From positions 84,156 through 148,155 of the forward strand of contig PBJO01000007.1 in NCBI GenBank assembly GCA_002720745.1: a stretch of 64,000 nt of DNA. The letters run 5' to 3'. Positions within the stretch are counted from its first letter, which is position 1; each line of letters opens with the position of its first letter. A model generated the notes under the pieces. It was not told the DNA's origin. It searched no databases and worked only from the letters and a program-made list of their open reading frames with translations. The translations under genes and the position numbers were made by a program. Shown in pieces: positions 17,751-27,579 of this stretch. This DNA comes from Balneola sp. GTDB lineage: Bacteria > Bacteroidota > Rhodothermia > Balneolales > Balneolaceae.

Positions 17751-18779
17751 ATGAAAGTAATAGATCTGCGAAGTGATACCGTCACCAAACCCACACAGCA
17801 AATGAAAAAGGCTATGTTGGAGGCAGAGGTCGGTGATGACGTGTTTGGAGAAGATGAGTTAACAAACAAATTTCAACATAAAATAGCCACTCTTTTTGGC
17901 ATGGAGGCAGGTTTATATGTGCCAAGTGGAACTATGAGCAATCAGTTAGCCTTAAAAGTACTAACACAGCCCTCCGACGAGGTATTGATTGAAAGTAAAG
18001 GCCATATACTTCAGTATGAAACCGGTGGAGCATCTTTCTTATCAGCAGTACAGCTTTTTCCCCTTCAAGGTAATTCAGGAAAATTAAATGCTTCCCAAAT
18101 AACTTCAGCTGTCAGAGGTACATACGACTGGGAACCTGAAACCAAGGTCGTATGTGTTGAACACAGCACGAATAAGGGGGGTGGAACAGTATATTCTTTG
18201 AGTGAACTTAGATCTATAAAACATGAGTGTCAACGGCATAAATTATACCTACATGTGGATGGTGCCCGTATTTGGAATGCGATGGTGGCTACTGGACAAA
18301 AACCTCACGAAATAGGGCAATTAGCCGATACTCTTTCGATTTGTTTTAGTAAAGGCCTAGGAGCCCCAATAGGGTCTATGTTACTTTCTTCAATTAAAAA
18401 TATAGCCAAAGCTAGAAGATTCCGTAAGATGTGGGGAGGAGGTATGAGGCAAATAGGCTTATTAACCGCCGCCGCTGACTACGCAGTCGAGCATCACTGG
18501 CCTAAATTAGCTTTGGATCATATACATGCCAAAACCTTTGCCCAAACAATCGCTGAAACTTCTGCACTACAAATCGATTTAGACAGTGTTCAAACCAATA
18601 TTGTACTTTTTAATACAGGCGACCGAACCGCTATCGAGGTGCTTGATATTTTTGGAAAGCATGGAATAAAAATGGTTCCTTTTGGTCAATCAACAGTACG
18701 TGCCACCTTTCATTTTCAGATAGAAGAAGCAGATGTAAATAGGCTTATAGAGGTCACTAAACACTGTTTTAATACATAA
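17751..18779 (+). CDS. ltaE: Low-specificity threonine aldolase
   Basis: This 342-residue PLP enzyme cleaves threonine or allo-threonine to glycine and acetaldehyde. I chose the ATG at 17751, giving MKVIDLRSDTVTKPT, the canonical family start; extending to 17733 would need a TTG. GDDVFGEDELTNKFQ and YVPSGTMSNQLAL are conserved substrate and PLP contact regions, HVDGARIWNA holds the PLP-binding Asp, and the Schiff-base lysine is K201 in CFSKGLGAPIGS. The length is normal. The gene is convergent with argD; a weak hairpin (TACCT/AGGTA) lies between them at 18783-18801 but lacks a clear T tract. Confidence 0.92.
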   Translation: MKVIDLRSDTVTKPTQQMKKAMLEAEVGDDVFGEDELTNKFQHKIATLFGMEAGLYVPSGTMSNQLALKVLTQPSDEVLIESKGHILQYETGGASFLSAVQLFPLQGNSGKLNASQITSAVRGTYDWEPETKVVCVEHSTNKGGGTVYSLSELRSIKHECQRHKLYLHVDGARIWNAMVATGQKPHEIGQLADTLSICFSKGLGAPIGSMLLSSIKNIAKARRFRKMWGGGMRQIGLLTAAADYAVEHHWPKLALDHIHAKTFAQTIAETSALQIDLDSVQTNIVLFNTGDRTAIEVLDIFGKHGIKMVPFGQSTVRATFHFQIEEADVNRLIEVTKHCFNT

Positions 18780-18826
18780 ATTTACCTATTTGAAACAGGT
18801 AGGTGTGTCCAGATAGGATGAAATAC

Positions 18827-20014
18827 TTAAAACCTTCCGAGCAAGTGGTTTAATTTTTCTACCGAACTATCGATTAATTCTTTAGATATAGTTAGCGGGG
18901 GTACAATCCGAATAGCTTTACCACTTGCTGAATTACTAAGTACTCCTAACTTAGCCCATTTATCCACAATGGGTCGGGTTGGTTGATTAAATTCCAACCC
19001 TATCATAAGCCCCATTCCACGCACTTCTGTAATACATGGGTGTTTATCTGCTAAGATTCTAAGTTTTGTCATAAAATAGGACCCAAGTTTACTTGCCCTT
19101 TGGCAGAGCTCCTCATCTTCAATAATAGTTAATACTTCCAAAGCCACTGAACATGCAAATGGATTCCCCCCAAAGGTAGTACCATGGTCACCATAACTGA
19201 ATGCCGTTGCTACCTTATCACTGGCAATCAATGCCCCTATAGGTATACCTCCCGCTAGTGCTTTGGCAGTTGCTACCATGTCAGGTTGTATGTTAAAGTG
19301 TTCGTAGGCCCACATTTTACCAGTTCGACCAATTCCAGTTTGCACCTCATCTATGATGAGTAAGATATTTCGTTCCTTGCAGTGTTGGGCTAATGCCTGT
19401 ACGAAATTGTATTCAGCCAGGTGAACACCGCTATTGCCTTGGATCAGTTCTAATGCAATTGCAATAGTATCCTCATTTGTCTGCTCAATTACCTCTTCAA
19501 TTTGATTGAATTTGGCTTGAGTGAATCCGGCTGGAAGTGGAGCGTAGCCTTCTTGGTATTTGATGGAACTCATAGTAAGAGTACTCAAGGTTCTGCCGTG
19601 AAAACCATTACTTAGCGAAAGTATAGAGCCTTTTTTCCCTTGGATTTGTCCCCATTTTCTTGCCAGTTTAAGGCAGCCTTCCATGGCTTCGGCTCCAGAG
19701 CTACAAAAGAAGACACGATCTAATCCAGTGAGTTCGGTGAGCAGTTTTGCCAGCAATGACTGAGGCTCTGAATAATAGAAATTAGAAAAGTGAAGAGGAG
19801 AAATCGCCGCACTTTGTATGGCTTTTATAACCCTTGGATGAGCATGCCCTACATTATTTACAGCTATACCAGCCAATAAGTCTATATATTCATTGCCTTT
19901 GCTATCCCACACTATAGCACCTAGACCACGGTTAATCGTTATAGGAAAACGATTATAGACTTGTATGTGGTGTTTATGCTCAAGGTCTTGTGCAAAGTCT
20001 GTTTGGGCCGCCAT
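18827..20014 (-). CDS. argD: Acetylornithine aminotransferase family protein
   Basis: This class III PLP aminotransferase of 395 residues (from ATG 20014) would convert N-acetylglutamate semialdehyde to N-acetylornithine in arginine synthesis. A 20-residue longer frame begins with TTG at 20074 and is less likely. RFPITINRGLGAIVWD and DLLAGIAVNNVGHAHP are typical of ArgD; SSGAEAMEGCLKLAR binds PLP phosphate; IIDEVQTGIGRTG holds the cofactor Asp; and the Schiff-base lysine is K251 in VATAKALAGGIPIG. THFGGNPF-like TTFGGNPFACSVAL follows. No other arg gene is in the window, so ornithine aminotransferase activity is a real alternative. Confidence 0.85.
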   Translation of the reverse strand: MAAQTDFAQDLEHKHHIQVYNRFPITINRGLGAIVWDSKGNEYIDLLAGIAVNNVGHAHPRVIKAIQSAAISPLHFSNFYYSEPQSLLAKLLTELTGLDRVFFCSSGAEAMEGCLKLARKWGQIQGKKGSILSLSNGFHGRTLSTLTMSSIKYQEGYAPLPAGFTQAKFNQIEEVIEQTNEDTIAIALELIQGNSGVHLAEYNFVQALAQHCKERNILLIIDEVQTGIGRTGKMWAYEHFNIQPDMVATAKALAGGIPIGALIASDKVATAFSYGDHGTTFGGNPFACSVALEVLTIIEDEELCQRASKLGSYFMTKLRILADKHPCITEVRGMGLMIGLEFNQPTRPIVDKWAKLGVLSNSASGKAIRIVPPLTISKELIDSSVEKLNHLLGRF

Positions 20015-20074
20015 TGTAGAATCGGTTTCTATATTTTCGGAGGCTATACTATTTGAAGTTAATAAGGTGTGCAA

Positions 20075-20423
20075 ATTACAATGAGTGAATTTTACAAAGA
20101 ATTATGATTAGAAGAATAGTTTAGCCAAAATAAACAAAGAGTAAAACAAACCTTCATAAGTTCATAAAAAAATTATAAAAAAACGCTAAGTTTTATAGGG
20201 TTTTGATTAAGCACCATATTATTACAGCATTATAATTAATGGTTTAGATATTTCTATTGAATAATAGTGAACGTTCCATTCCTCTTAAATTTGCAGTATC
20301 ATTATTGACAAGCCTAGTAGCGTTCTATGCTACCGTAAAAGCTAGTGAATGGAAGCATTCCATGCGTAGAACATTATTCAATTATACCTCACTTATACTC
20401 AATTTTAATTATTACCTAGTACT
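20075..20423. other. Divergent intergenic region between argD and hisN-like gene
   Basis: No gene is visible in this 349-base gap. It should hold the promoters of argD (minus strand) and the hisN-like gene (plus strand). The argD-proximal half is very AT-rich. The hisN-proximal half contains a compact set of inverted repeats described as a separate feature. I find no clear sigma-70 or Bacteroidota-type (TTG/TAnnTTTG) promoter with correct spacing. Confidence 0.6.
20256..20382. repeat. Palindromic intergenic element of 127 bases
   Basis: Outer inverted arms ATTGAATAAT (20256-20265) and ATTATTCAAT (20373-20382) are perfect complements. Inside them TTCCATTC (20274-20281) pairs with GAATGGAA (20347-20354), GAACGTTC (20270-20277) is self-complementary, GTAGC/GCTAC form a small hairpin at about 20318-20334, and ATGGAA/TTCCAT form another at 20349-20363. 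Several pairings exclude each other, so alternative folds are possible. It ends about 40 bases before the hisN-like start. It could be a MITE-like element, a cruciform, or a structured leader or small RNA; no known riboswitch signature is visible. Confidence 0.55.
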
Positions 20424-21212
20424 ATGACAGATCTCAAAACCTTGGTCCAAGCAGCTGAAGAAATTGCTAAAATCGGAGGGGCTCATACTCTTAACTATTT
20501 CAAAAAAGAGGTAGAAGTCATTTCAAAAGCGGATGATTCACCTGTTACCATTGCAGATTGTGAAACTGAAATGGTGATCAGAGAAGAAATTGAAAAAAGG
20601 TTTCCGGATCATGGTATTATCGGCGAAGAGTATGGAATTACCCGCCCAGACGCATCTATTCAGTGGGTATTAGATCCTATTGATGGGACAAAATCCTTTA
20701 TTCATGGAATTCCTTTTTATACTACCTTAATAGGAATAATGATTGATAAAGAGCCCATGGTTGGAGTTATTAACGCACCTGCGTTAGATGAATGCTGTGT
20801 AGCTGGTAAAGGCTTGGGGTCTTATTTTAACGGGAAACCCTGTCACGTGCGTGAAACAGCCGATATGCAAGAGGCCACTTTGTTGGTAACAGAAATAAAA
20901 AGGTTTCAAGATGTTGGTAAAGAAGAAGAATTTCAGGAGTTAATGGCTAAAACAAAACTTCACAGGACATGGGGTGATGCCTATGGTCATATGATGGTAG
21001 CTATTGGTAGAGCAGATATTATGTTTGATCCTGTACTTAACTTATGGGATGCCGCTGCTTTATTACCCGTTGTTAAAGAAGCAGGGGGTGTATTTAGTGA
21101 TATCCACGGAGCTGAAACAATCCACTCAGGAAATGGCTATTCAACCAACCCTCATCTACACCCAGAACTAAAAGCACTATTTGCACGCCATAGAGCTCAA
21201 AAAGGCGAGTAA
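20424..21212 (+). CDS. hisN: Inositol monophosphatase family protein, probable histidinol-phosphatase
   Basis: This is a 262-residue Mg-dependent sugar/inositol phosphatase fold protein. The metal-binding motifs are GEEYG at residues 67-71, LDPIDGTKSF at 83-92, and NLWDAAALLPV near residue 210, all intact. HisN-type members dephosphorylate histidinol phosphate; the FIHGIPFYTTLIGI segment and overall match fit this subgroup. Inositol-1-phosphatase or PAP (CysQ-like) activity cannot be excluded because the family is broad and no histidine gene is nearby. The ATG at 20424 follows the palindromic intergenic element. It is convergent with the ABC permease gene. Confidence 0.75.
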   Translation: MTDLKTLVQAAEEIAKIGGAHTLNYFKKEVEVISKADDSPVTIADCETEMVIREEIEKRFPDHGIIGEEYGITRPDASIQWVLDPIDGTKSFIHGIPFYTTLIGIMIDKEPMVGVINAPALDECCVAGKGLGSYFNGKPCHVRETADMQEATLLVTEIKRFQDVGKEEEFQELMAKTKLHRTWGDAYGHMMVAIGRADIMFDPVLNLWDAAALLPVVKEAGGVFSDIHGAETIHSGNGYSTNPHLHPELKALFARHRAQKGE

Positions 21213-21274
21213 AGTTGTTAGACTAAGGTTTAAAAATATAAATGCTAGGTCACACCAAATGATGAGGAGTTGAT

Positions 21275-22606
21275 TTAGGCTTGTTTAAGCCATTTATATA
21301 GCTCTTTGAAAGTTGGTTTCTTTCCATACATAAGAATGCCGGTACGATAGATTCGTGCCGCCAGTAATAGCATACCAATCAAACTAAGAATCAGTAGAAC
21401 AATAGAAAGTGCTACTTCCCAAAATGATACATTAGATACCAGCATTCTAGTAACCATGTTAATGGGGGAGGTCAGGGGAAACAACGAAGCCACAATAGCG
21501 AAGGTAGAATCTGGTGCTTCAGCAATTCTAAAGTTGAGCATATAACCTAATAAGATGGGGAGCATCACAGGCGTCATGAATTGTTGTGAGTCTTGCTCGG
21601 AGTCCACTGCGGCACCAATTGCAGCGAAAATAGAACTGTACATTAAGAAGCCAAGCACAAAAAAAACGAAAAAATAGAGTATGAATACTGGGTCAATGCT
21701 AAATTGCTCCAAAAAACTTAAATCTATATCTGCCGATGCAGTAGCTGCCGTACCAGATGAATCATTTGCAGTTAAGGTATTTTGAAAATCACCCATTCGT
21801 TGATTAATGAAGAATTGAGCAACTGGTGCTGCAAGAATGGAAACTCCTGTATAGGTAGCTATCCATAAACTGAATTGAGTTAGTGCAACCAAACATACGC
21901 CAAGTAACTTACCTAACATCAACTCTATAGGTTTAACGGAAGATGTTATTATTTCCACGATTCGTGATGTTTTTTCTTCGATAACGCTGCGCATTAATAC
22001 AGCCCCATAGCCAAATAAGCCAATAAATATAAATACACCAATAAGAATCCCACCAATACTACTGAGGAAGGCGTTGCTCTGTTCATCAACGCCTTCCTCA
22101 TTTAAACGTCTATTTTCTACAGAAGGTCGTTCCTCGAATATAGCAATTACAGCTTCTGAGACCTCATTATCTTTTAAACGTATTTGACGCGTAACGTGTC
22201 GGACATCGGATTGAAGAGATTCGAAAAAGGTGATACCGCCAGAGCCATTATGAATAAAGCTTGCTGGGGTTCCTTCACTTAAAAAAGTTTGTTCAAATAA
22301 TATGTATCCATCAAGTTCATCCTCCATAACTAATTCACGTATTTGGTTAATAGTTTGATTGGCACTGATGGGTTGATATCTGGTAGCGTCGAGCTGGGTT
22401 AGCGGTTCAAACATTCGCCCAGTCTTGTCAATTACAATGACTTGTTTTGGAGCCTCATTATCGGATACGGTCATAAAAATAATAAAGCCCATGAAACCAA
22501 GTATTAAAAGTGGAGTAAGAAAGGTAGATAACAAAAATGATTTAGTTTGTACTCTCGTTTTGTATTCTCGCTTAATTATGAGCCAGGTTTTCGAATAATT
22601 TACCAT
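21275..22606 (-). CDS. natB: ABC transporter permease, NatB-like
   Basis: This 443-residue ABC-2 type permease forms the membrane part of an exporter with the upstream ATPase. Its first transmembrane helix (about residues 24-46) is followed by a large extracytoplasmic domain to about residue 180, then five or so further helices in the C-terminal half, the usual NatB/YhaP layout. The segment SVIEEKTSRIVEIITSSVKP is the signature cytoplasmic loop of this group. NatAB of Bacillus exports sodium; the substrate here is unknown. Forty-eight bases separate it from the ATPase gene, and the two are co-directional. Confidence 0.85.
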   Translation of the reverse strand: MVNYSKTWLIIKREYKTRVQTKSFLLSTFLTPLLILGFMGFIIFMTVSDNEAPKQVIVIDKTGRMFEPLTQLDATRYQPISANQTINQIRELVMEDELDGYILFEQTFLSEGTPASFIHNGSGGITFFESLQSDVRHVTRQIRLKDNEVSEAVIAIFEERPSVENRRLNEEGVDEQSNAFLSSIGGILIGVFIFIGLFGYGAVLMRSVIEEKTSRIVEIITSSVKPIELMLGKLLGVCLVALTQFSLWIATYTGVSILAAPVAQFFINQRMGDFQNTLTANDSSGTAATASADIDLSFLEQFSIDPVFILYFFVFFVLGFLMYSSIFAAIGAAVDSEQDSQQFMTPVMLPILLGYMLNFRIAEAPDSTFAIVASLFPLTSPINMVTRMLVSNVSFWEVALSIVLLILSLIGMLLLAARIYRTGILMYGKKPTFKELYKWLKQA

Positions 22607-22654
22607 GTTCGATCAATTATGTTTAAATAGGAGTTATTTGGGTTAATTCGTTGA

Positions 22655-23566
22655 TTAAGTTGCGATTTTAGTATCATTGACGGTACTAATAAAAATATCC
22701 TGAAGGCTAGGCTGAACAACTTCAAATCGCTTTATCTCTGCATGTTTCATTGCAATTTCTAATATAGCCTGAGGAGTAGAATTGTCTAACAAATGTATTT
22801 CAGCAAAATTTGTGGAGCGGTTATTGATTCGAACCCCTTCTAATTCATTTAAGAATGCTGAATCACCTATAAAATCTAAGAGTACAGTGTTGTTTCCAAA
22901 ACTCTGTTTTATGGATTGTAAATTGCCTTCTAATACAGCGTTACCTTGATTAAACAGACAAATGTTATCACACATTTGCTCCACCTGTTCCATTCTGTGG
23001 GTGGAAAATAAAATAGTTTTCCCACGTTTCTTCTCCTCTAAAATAACATGTTTAAGCATCTCTGAGTTAATAGGGTCAAGACCGCTGAATGGTTCATCAA
23101 ATATGTATATTTCCGGGTCATGCGCAACCGTGGCAATAAATTGAATTTTTTGAGACATACCTTTGGAGAGTTCTGAAATTTCTTTCTTTTTCCATGTACT
23201 GGCCTCAAAACGATTTAGCCAAAAATCAATAGCTCTTTTTGCATCTGTGTAGCTTAACCCTTTGAGTTGAGCCAAATACATGAGTTGGTCAAACACTTTC
23301 ATTTTTTTGTATAAACCCCTCTCTTCGGGTAGGTACCCAATTTGTTCTTGACTTTGAGGACTAATCGGTTCACCTAAGATTGATATAGACCCAGTATCTG
23401 GATTTAGAATATGGTTAATCATTCTAATAGTGGTCGTTTTACCAGCTCCGTTAGGTCCCAACAAGCCGAATATTTGCCCTTTTTCCACTTCAAAACTAAC
23501 TTTGTTAATAGCTTCAGCTTTTCCGAAATTTTTACTCACATTATTAACATCAATAACTAGGGACAT
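22655..23566 (-). CDS. natA: ABC transporter ATP-binding protein, NatA-like
   Basis: This 303-residue ATPase is the partner of the downstream NatB-like permease. Walker A is GPNGAGKTTT at about residues 38-47, the signature motif is the NatA-type variant LSKGMSQKIQ instead of LSGGQ, Walker B is IYIFDEPFSGLDP, and the H-loop is STHRMEQVEQ. A C-terminal domain of about 90 residues ends with QPSLQDIFISTV, typical of the group. The ATG at 23566 lies 68 bases from divergent glgA. Confidence 0.9.
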   Translation of the reverse strand: MSLVIDVNNVSKNFGKAEAINKVSFEVEKGQIFGLLGPNGAGKTTTIRMINHILNPDTGSISILGEPISPQSQEQIGYLPEERGLYKKMKVFDQLMYLAQLKGLSYTDAKRAIDFWLNRFEASTWKKKEISELSKGMSQKIQFIATVAHDPEIYIFDEPFSGLDPINSEMLKHVILEEKKRGKTILFSTHRMEQVEQMCDNICLFNQGNAVLEGNLQSIKQSFGNNTVLLDFIGDSAFLNELEGVRINNRSTNFAEIHLLDNSTPQAILEIAMKHAEIKRFEVVQPSLQDIFISTVNDTKIAT

Positions 23567-23634
23567 TATAAATAGTTATATTGGTTAGTAAATTTTATGT
23601 TTTACGCAAAATATAGTAATGAAGTTACAAATTT

Positions 23635-25107
23635 ATGACCATTGTTCACATAAGTGCAGAATGCTACCCCGCAGCTAAGGCAGGTGGACTTGGTGATGCA
23701 GTTGGCGCATTACCTAAGTACCAAAATCGAGGGAACAACCGTGCTTTAGTATGCATGCCTCACTATCATACTCCATGGTTATTGAAGGCCAACAAAACTC
23801 TAATCGATACCTCTACTTGCCAGATGGGCGCAAAAGAACTGCCCTATAATGTATACGAAATTAAGGAACCCTTAGGATTTAGTCATTACACCTTTGATAT
23901 TCCAGGTTACACGGACAGACCCGGTATTTATTTAGATCCAAATTCAGGACATGGGTATTGGGATGAGTTCGAGCGATTTTTGGTTGTTCAAATTGCCGTA
24001 TTGGATACCTTAATTCGTTGGGATCTACAACCAGATGTGCTACACTGCCATGATCATCACACTGCTTTAATACCGTTTATGGCCCAGCAATGCGCAGCAT
24101 TCAAAGGTCTATCTAGTACTCCCTCCATAATTACTGTTCACAATGCTGAGTATCATGGGAATCAGGATATGGGAAAACGATTTTTACTACCTGACTTTGA
24201 CGGTTTCAATGCAGGCTTGTTGGAGTGGGCAGGAGAATTAAATCCACTTGCTTGTGGACTTAAGTGTGCTTGGAAGATTAGCACGGTATCTCCAAGCTAT
24301 ATGGAAGAATTACGTGTTAGCAGTAATGGCTTAGAATACTTATTCAAAATGGAAGCTGGAAAATCTATAGGGATGTTAAATGGCATAGATCCAGAGGTTT
24401 GGAATCCTGCAAAGGATACTTATTTAGATCAGCATTATACTTTAAAAGGCTCTACTAAAGAACATTCTACCTGCTTAGATGTTATGGAGGGTAAGGCATA
24501 CCATAAGCATGCCTTATGTCAAGAATATAAGTTGGACCTTGATAGGCCATTATTTGCATTCATCGGGCGGTTGGTAGATCAAAAAGGTGCCGATTTATTA
24601 GCCTCAGTGATCCGAGGGCTTCGTGAGCAAGCCAAAGAACTTAATTTTATTTTATTAGGAACAGGAGATCCTCGATTAGAAGCTGAATTCCGTCAACTCG
24701 ATGAGGAGTATGTTGGTTATTTTAATGCTAAACTCGCCTACAATGAAGCTTTGGCACGTCAAATGTATGCCGGCGCAGATTTTATGGTTATGCCATCACG
24801 GGTAGAGCCATGTGGACTTAATCAACTCTACGCTATGCGATATGGTACTATCCCAATAGTACGATCGGTCGGGGGTTTAAAAGATTCTGTACCAGATATT
24901 TCTGAATCAAACGGACTTGGTATACAATTTGATTCCTTTACTTATGAAGCACTGGAGAAAGCTATCCTGCGTGCTAGTAAATTGTATACTGATCAAGTGG
25001 CAATGCATTACTTACGTGAGCGAATTATGTTAGAAGATCATTCATGGGAGAAGGTTGCCAATGAGTATTATGACTTGTACAATGAAATGCAATATTATCG
25101 AGACTGA
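23635..25107 (+). CDS. glgA: Glycogen synthase (GT5)
   Basis: This 490-residue GT5 enzyme uses ADP-glucose to extend alpha-1,4-glucan. The N-terminal KxGG-type motif is AKAGGLGDAVGALPKY with K15, the residue that contacts ADP-glucose. HCHDHHTALIPF and HNAEYHGNQ are typical of the N-terminal domain, and the C-terminal domain carries FIGRLVDQKGADLL and PSRVEPCGLNQLYAMRYG with the catalytic Glu. VRSVGGLKDSVPD is the second glycine motif. glgC follows 117 bases later on the same strand. No branching enzyme or phosphorylase gene lies in the window. Confidence 0.95.
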   Translation: MTIVHISAECYPAAKAGGLGDAVGALPKYQNRGNNRALVCMPHYHTPWLLKANKTLIDTSTCQMGAKELPYNVYEIKEPLGFSHYTFDIPGYTDRPGIYLDPNSGHGYWDEFERFLVVQIAVLDTLIRWDLQPDVLHCHDHHTALIPFMAQQCAAFKGLSSTPSIITVHNAEYHGNQDMGKRFLLPDFDGFNAGLLEWAGELNPLACGLKCAWKISTVSPSYMEELRVSSNGLEYLFKMEAGKSIGMLNGIDPEVWNPAKDTYLDQHYTLKGSTKEHSTCLDVMEGKAYHKHALCQEYKLDLDRPLFAFIGRLVDQKGADLLASVIRGLREQAKELNFILLGTGDPRLEAEFRQLDEEYVGYFNAKLAYNEALARQMYAGADFMVMPSRVEPCGLNQLYAMRYGTIPIVRSVGGLKDSVPDISESNGLGIQFDSFTYEALEKAILRASKLYTDQVAMHYLRERIMLEDHSWEKVANEYYDLYNEMQYYRD

Positions 25108-25224
25108 TTCTATTTGGAGTATGGAATAGGATATTCTTTATTTTCATTACTATGGGTAAGATTTATTTTATAGTATTTTCATTGCTACATCAAAAGACTA
25201 TTTATATATATAAAAAAGTAATTC

Positions 25225-26496
25225 ATGAATAATTCAGTGATGGCCATAATACTTGGTGGTGGTAGAGGGACAAGGCTATTTCCATTAACCGATCATAGAT
25301 CTAAACCAGCAGTACCAGTGGGGGGAAAATATAGGTTAGTTGATATTCCTATTTCAAACTGTTTAAACTCCGGAGTTAAACGTATTTATGTTTTGACACA
25401 GTTTAATTCGGCATCACTTAATAGACATATCAAAAACACGTACAATTTTGATGTATTTAGTAATGGATTTGTGGATATTTTAGCCGCAGAACAGACTGCT
25501 CAAAATACAGATTGGTTTCAAGGTACCGCAGATGCGGTTAGACAATCTATACATCATATGGAGAACCACAGTTATGAATATGTACTAATACTGTCGGGAG
25601 ATCAGCTTTATCAGATGGATTACAGTGAAATGCTCGATTTACACATCAAACAGCAAGCAGATTTAACTGTAGCTACCATCCCAGTTATAGGTCGTGATGC
25701 CACGGGACTTGGAATCATGAAAACAAATTCAGACGGCTTCATAGACTCATTTGTAGAAAAACCGGTGGCAGAAATATTGGAGAAGTGGAAGTCTGAAGTG
25801 CCCGAGCCCTATAAAAGCCAAGGTAAAAACTACTTAGCCTCGATGGGTATCTATATTTTTAATAGACGGACATTGATACGCTTATTCAATGAAAATCCTG
25901 ATGCTACAGACTTTGGAAAAGAAATTATTCCCAAGACACTGAATGAAGGGATGAGAGTTTGTAGCTTTGAATTTGGTAAGTATTGGACAGACATTGGAAC
26001 TATTCGATCTTTTTTTGAAGCTAATTTATCTTTAGCAGATACCTTTCCTGAATTCAATTTGTACGACAACGATGCGTATATATACACACGTGCTCGATCA
26101 CTGCCTGCATCGAAGATTATGGGTACTACTATGGAGAACTCTTTAATAGCTGAGGGTTGTATCATTGAGGCAAGTCGGATTGTTAGATCTGTCATAGGTA
26201 TTCGCTCGCGTATTGGCAAAGGTACAACTATTGGAAATTCCATTATCATGGGAAATGATTTCTTCCAGACACAGGAGTTTATCGATGCATCAACACCAAC
26301 AGAACTACCGATGGGAATAGGTCAACGGTGCTTTATTAGCAATTGTATCATTGATATGAATGTGAGTATTGGAAACGATGTCAGAATTGTTGGAGACGAG
26401 CACTTAGAAGATGGTGACTATCCATTTCATTATGTACGCGAAGGCATCGTAATAGTAAAAAAAGGCACAATTATACCAGACGGGACTCATCTATGA
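25225..26496 (+). CDS. glgC: Glucose-1-phosphate adenylyltransferase
   Basis: This 423-residue enzyme makes ADP-glucose for GlgA. The nucleotide loop is AIILGGGRGTRLFPLT at about residues 7-22, followed by the KPAVPVGGKYRLVDIPISNC block. The ILSGDQLYQMD segment supplies the metal-binding Asp, FVEKP and the later SMGIYIFN are conserved catalytic-domain parts, and the C-terminal half is a left-handed beta-helix with repeated hexapeptides (SRIGKGTTIGNSIIMG). The C-terminal IVIVKKGTIIPDGT is typical. The gap from glgA is 117 bases, so it may have its own promoter. It is convergent with sucD. Confidence 0.94.
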   Translation: MNNSVMAIILGGGRGTRLFPLTDHRSKPAVPVGGKYRLVDIPISNCLNSGVKRIYVLTQFNSASLNRHIKNTYNFDVFSNGFVDILAAEQTAQNTDWFQGTADAVRQSIHHMENHSYEYVLILSGDQLYQMDYSEMLDLHIKQQADLTVATIPVIGRDATGLGIMKTNSDGFIDSFVEKPVAEILEKWKSEVPEPYKSQGKNYLASMGIYIFNRRTLIRLFNENPDATDFGKEIIPKTLNEGMRVCSFEFGKYWTDIGTIRSFFEANLSLADTFPEFNLYDNDAYIYTRARSLPASKIMGTTMENSLIAEGCIIEASRIVRSVIGIRSRIGKGTTIGNSIIMGNDFFQTQEFIDASTPTELPMGIGQRCFISNCIIDMNVSIGNDVRIVGDEHLEDGDYPFHYVREGIVIVKKGTIIPDGTHL

Positions 26497-26522
26497 TTAG
26501 TGAGCTGTCCAAAGAAGATTGT

Positions 26523-27389
26523 CTAGAGGAGACTTTTTAATGTGGCTCCGATTTCGGCTGGACTATCTACTACAGTAATGCCAGCTTCGGATAAGACTCT
26601 TTTTTTCTCTTGAGCGGTTCCTTTCCCGCCCGAAATAATGGCACCAGCGTGCCCCATTCGACGGCCTGGTGGCGCTGTAGAACCTGCTATAAAGGCTACA
26701 ACGGGTTTATTAACATGAGCTTTAATGTATGCGGCAGCCTCCTCTTCAGCAGATCCGCCTATCTCACCTATAAGTATGATAGATTCGGTATCAAAGTCAT
26801 CTTGAAATAATTTGACGGCATCTAAGTGAGTAGTTCCGATTACAGGATCTCCACCAATGCCAATGGCCGTACTTTGACCTAGTCCAATTTTGGTAAGCTG
26901 ATCGACTGCCTCATAAGTTAGTGTACCCGACCTGGAAACTACTCCAACTGATCCTGGAGTGAAAATGTTGCCTGGCATAATGCCAATTTTAGCTTCACCA
27001 GGTGTTATAATACCTGGACAATTTGGGCCAATGAGCGTGGCTCCATGACTTTTTACAATTTGTTTGGCGACAATCATATCATTGATGGGAATACCTTCAG
27101 TAATACAAATAATCACTTCGATTCCAGAGAAAGCAGCTTCAGCAATCGCATCTGCGGCGAATACTGGGGGGACAAATATAACTGTGGTATTTACGCCTTC
27201 AGACTCAACTGCTTCTTTTACGGTATTAAAAACCGGTAAGTCCAAATGCTTTTGGCCACCTTTTCCGGGTGTTACTCCACCTACTAAAGGAGTTCCATAG
27301 GCAATCATTTGTTCTGCGTGAAAGGTTCCTTCGCTTCCAGTAAAACCTTGTACAATTAATCTAGTTTGGTTGCCAACAAGTATGCTCAT
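26523..27389 (-). CDS. sucD: Succinyl-CoA synthetase, alpha subunit
   Basis: This 288-residue alpha chain binds CoA and carries the phospho-histidine during succinyl-CoA synthesis in the TCA cycle. [20 protein letters not shown] at the N-terminus is the CoA-binding domain, [15 protein letters not shown] lies at the domain border, and [12 protein letters not shown] contains the phosphorylated His247. The length is the same as E. coli SucD. The partner beta gene sucC is not adjacent: upstream is 190 bases of non-coding DNA and then an S41 protease gene. The split of sucC and sucD is common in the Bacteroidota lineage. Confidence 0.96.
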   Translation of the reverse strand: MSILVGNQTRLIVQGFTGSEGTFHAEQMIAYGTPLVGGVTPGKGGQKHLDLPVFNTVKEAVESEGVNTTVIFVPPVFAADAIAEAAFSGIEVIICITEGIPINDMIVAKQIVKSHGATLIGPNCPGIITPGEAKIGIMPGNIFTPGSVGVVSRSGTLTYEAVDQLTKIGLGQSTAIGIGGDPVIGTTHLDAVKLFQDDFDTESIILIGEIGGSAEEEAAAYIKAHVNKPVVAFIAGSTAPPGRRMGHAGAIISGGKGTAQEKKRVLSEAGITVVDSPAEIGATLKSLL

Positions 27390-27579
27390 GGGTATATAAA
27401 TTTGCAGTTTGAATGGGTCATTTACCGCTTTGTCCTAGCCTATGGTATACACCCTTATATCAGATAATATAGTATGCTTTATGCTAAAATGTAGTCCTTA
27501 TTTTTGATGAAAATCAGTCTGAATGTCTCATATAATAATTGAAAGTCTACCAGTAATTAATGGTGATCTTAATTATGTG

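Noticed and set aside
18783..18801. Hairpin between ltaE and argD as a terminator.
   Set aside because: The stem is short and interrupted, with no T tract.
20256..20382. Integron attC site.
   Set aside because: No RYYYAAC/GTTRRRY ends at the right places and no integrase or cassette genes nearby.
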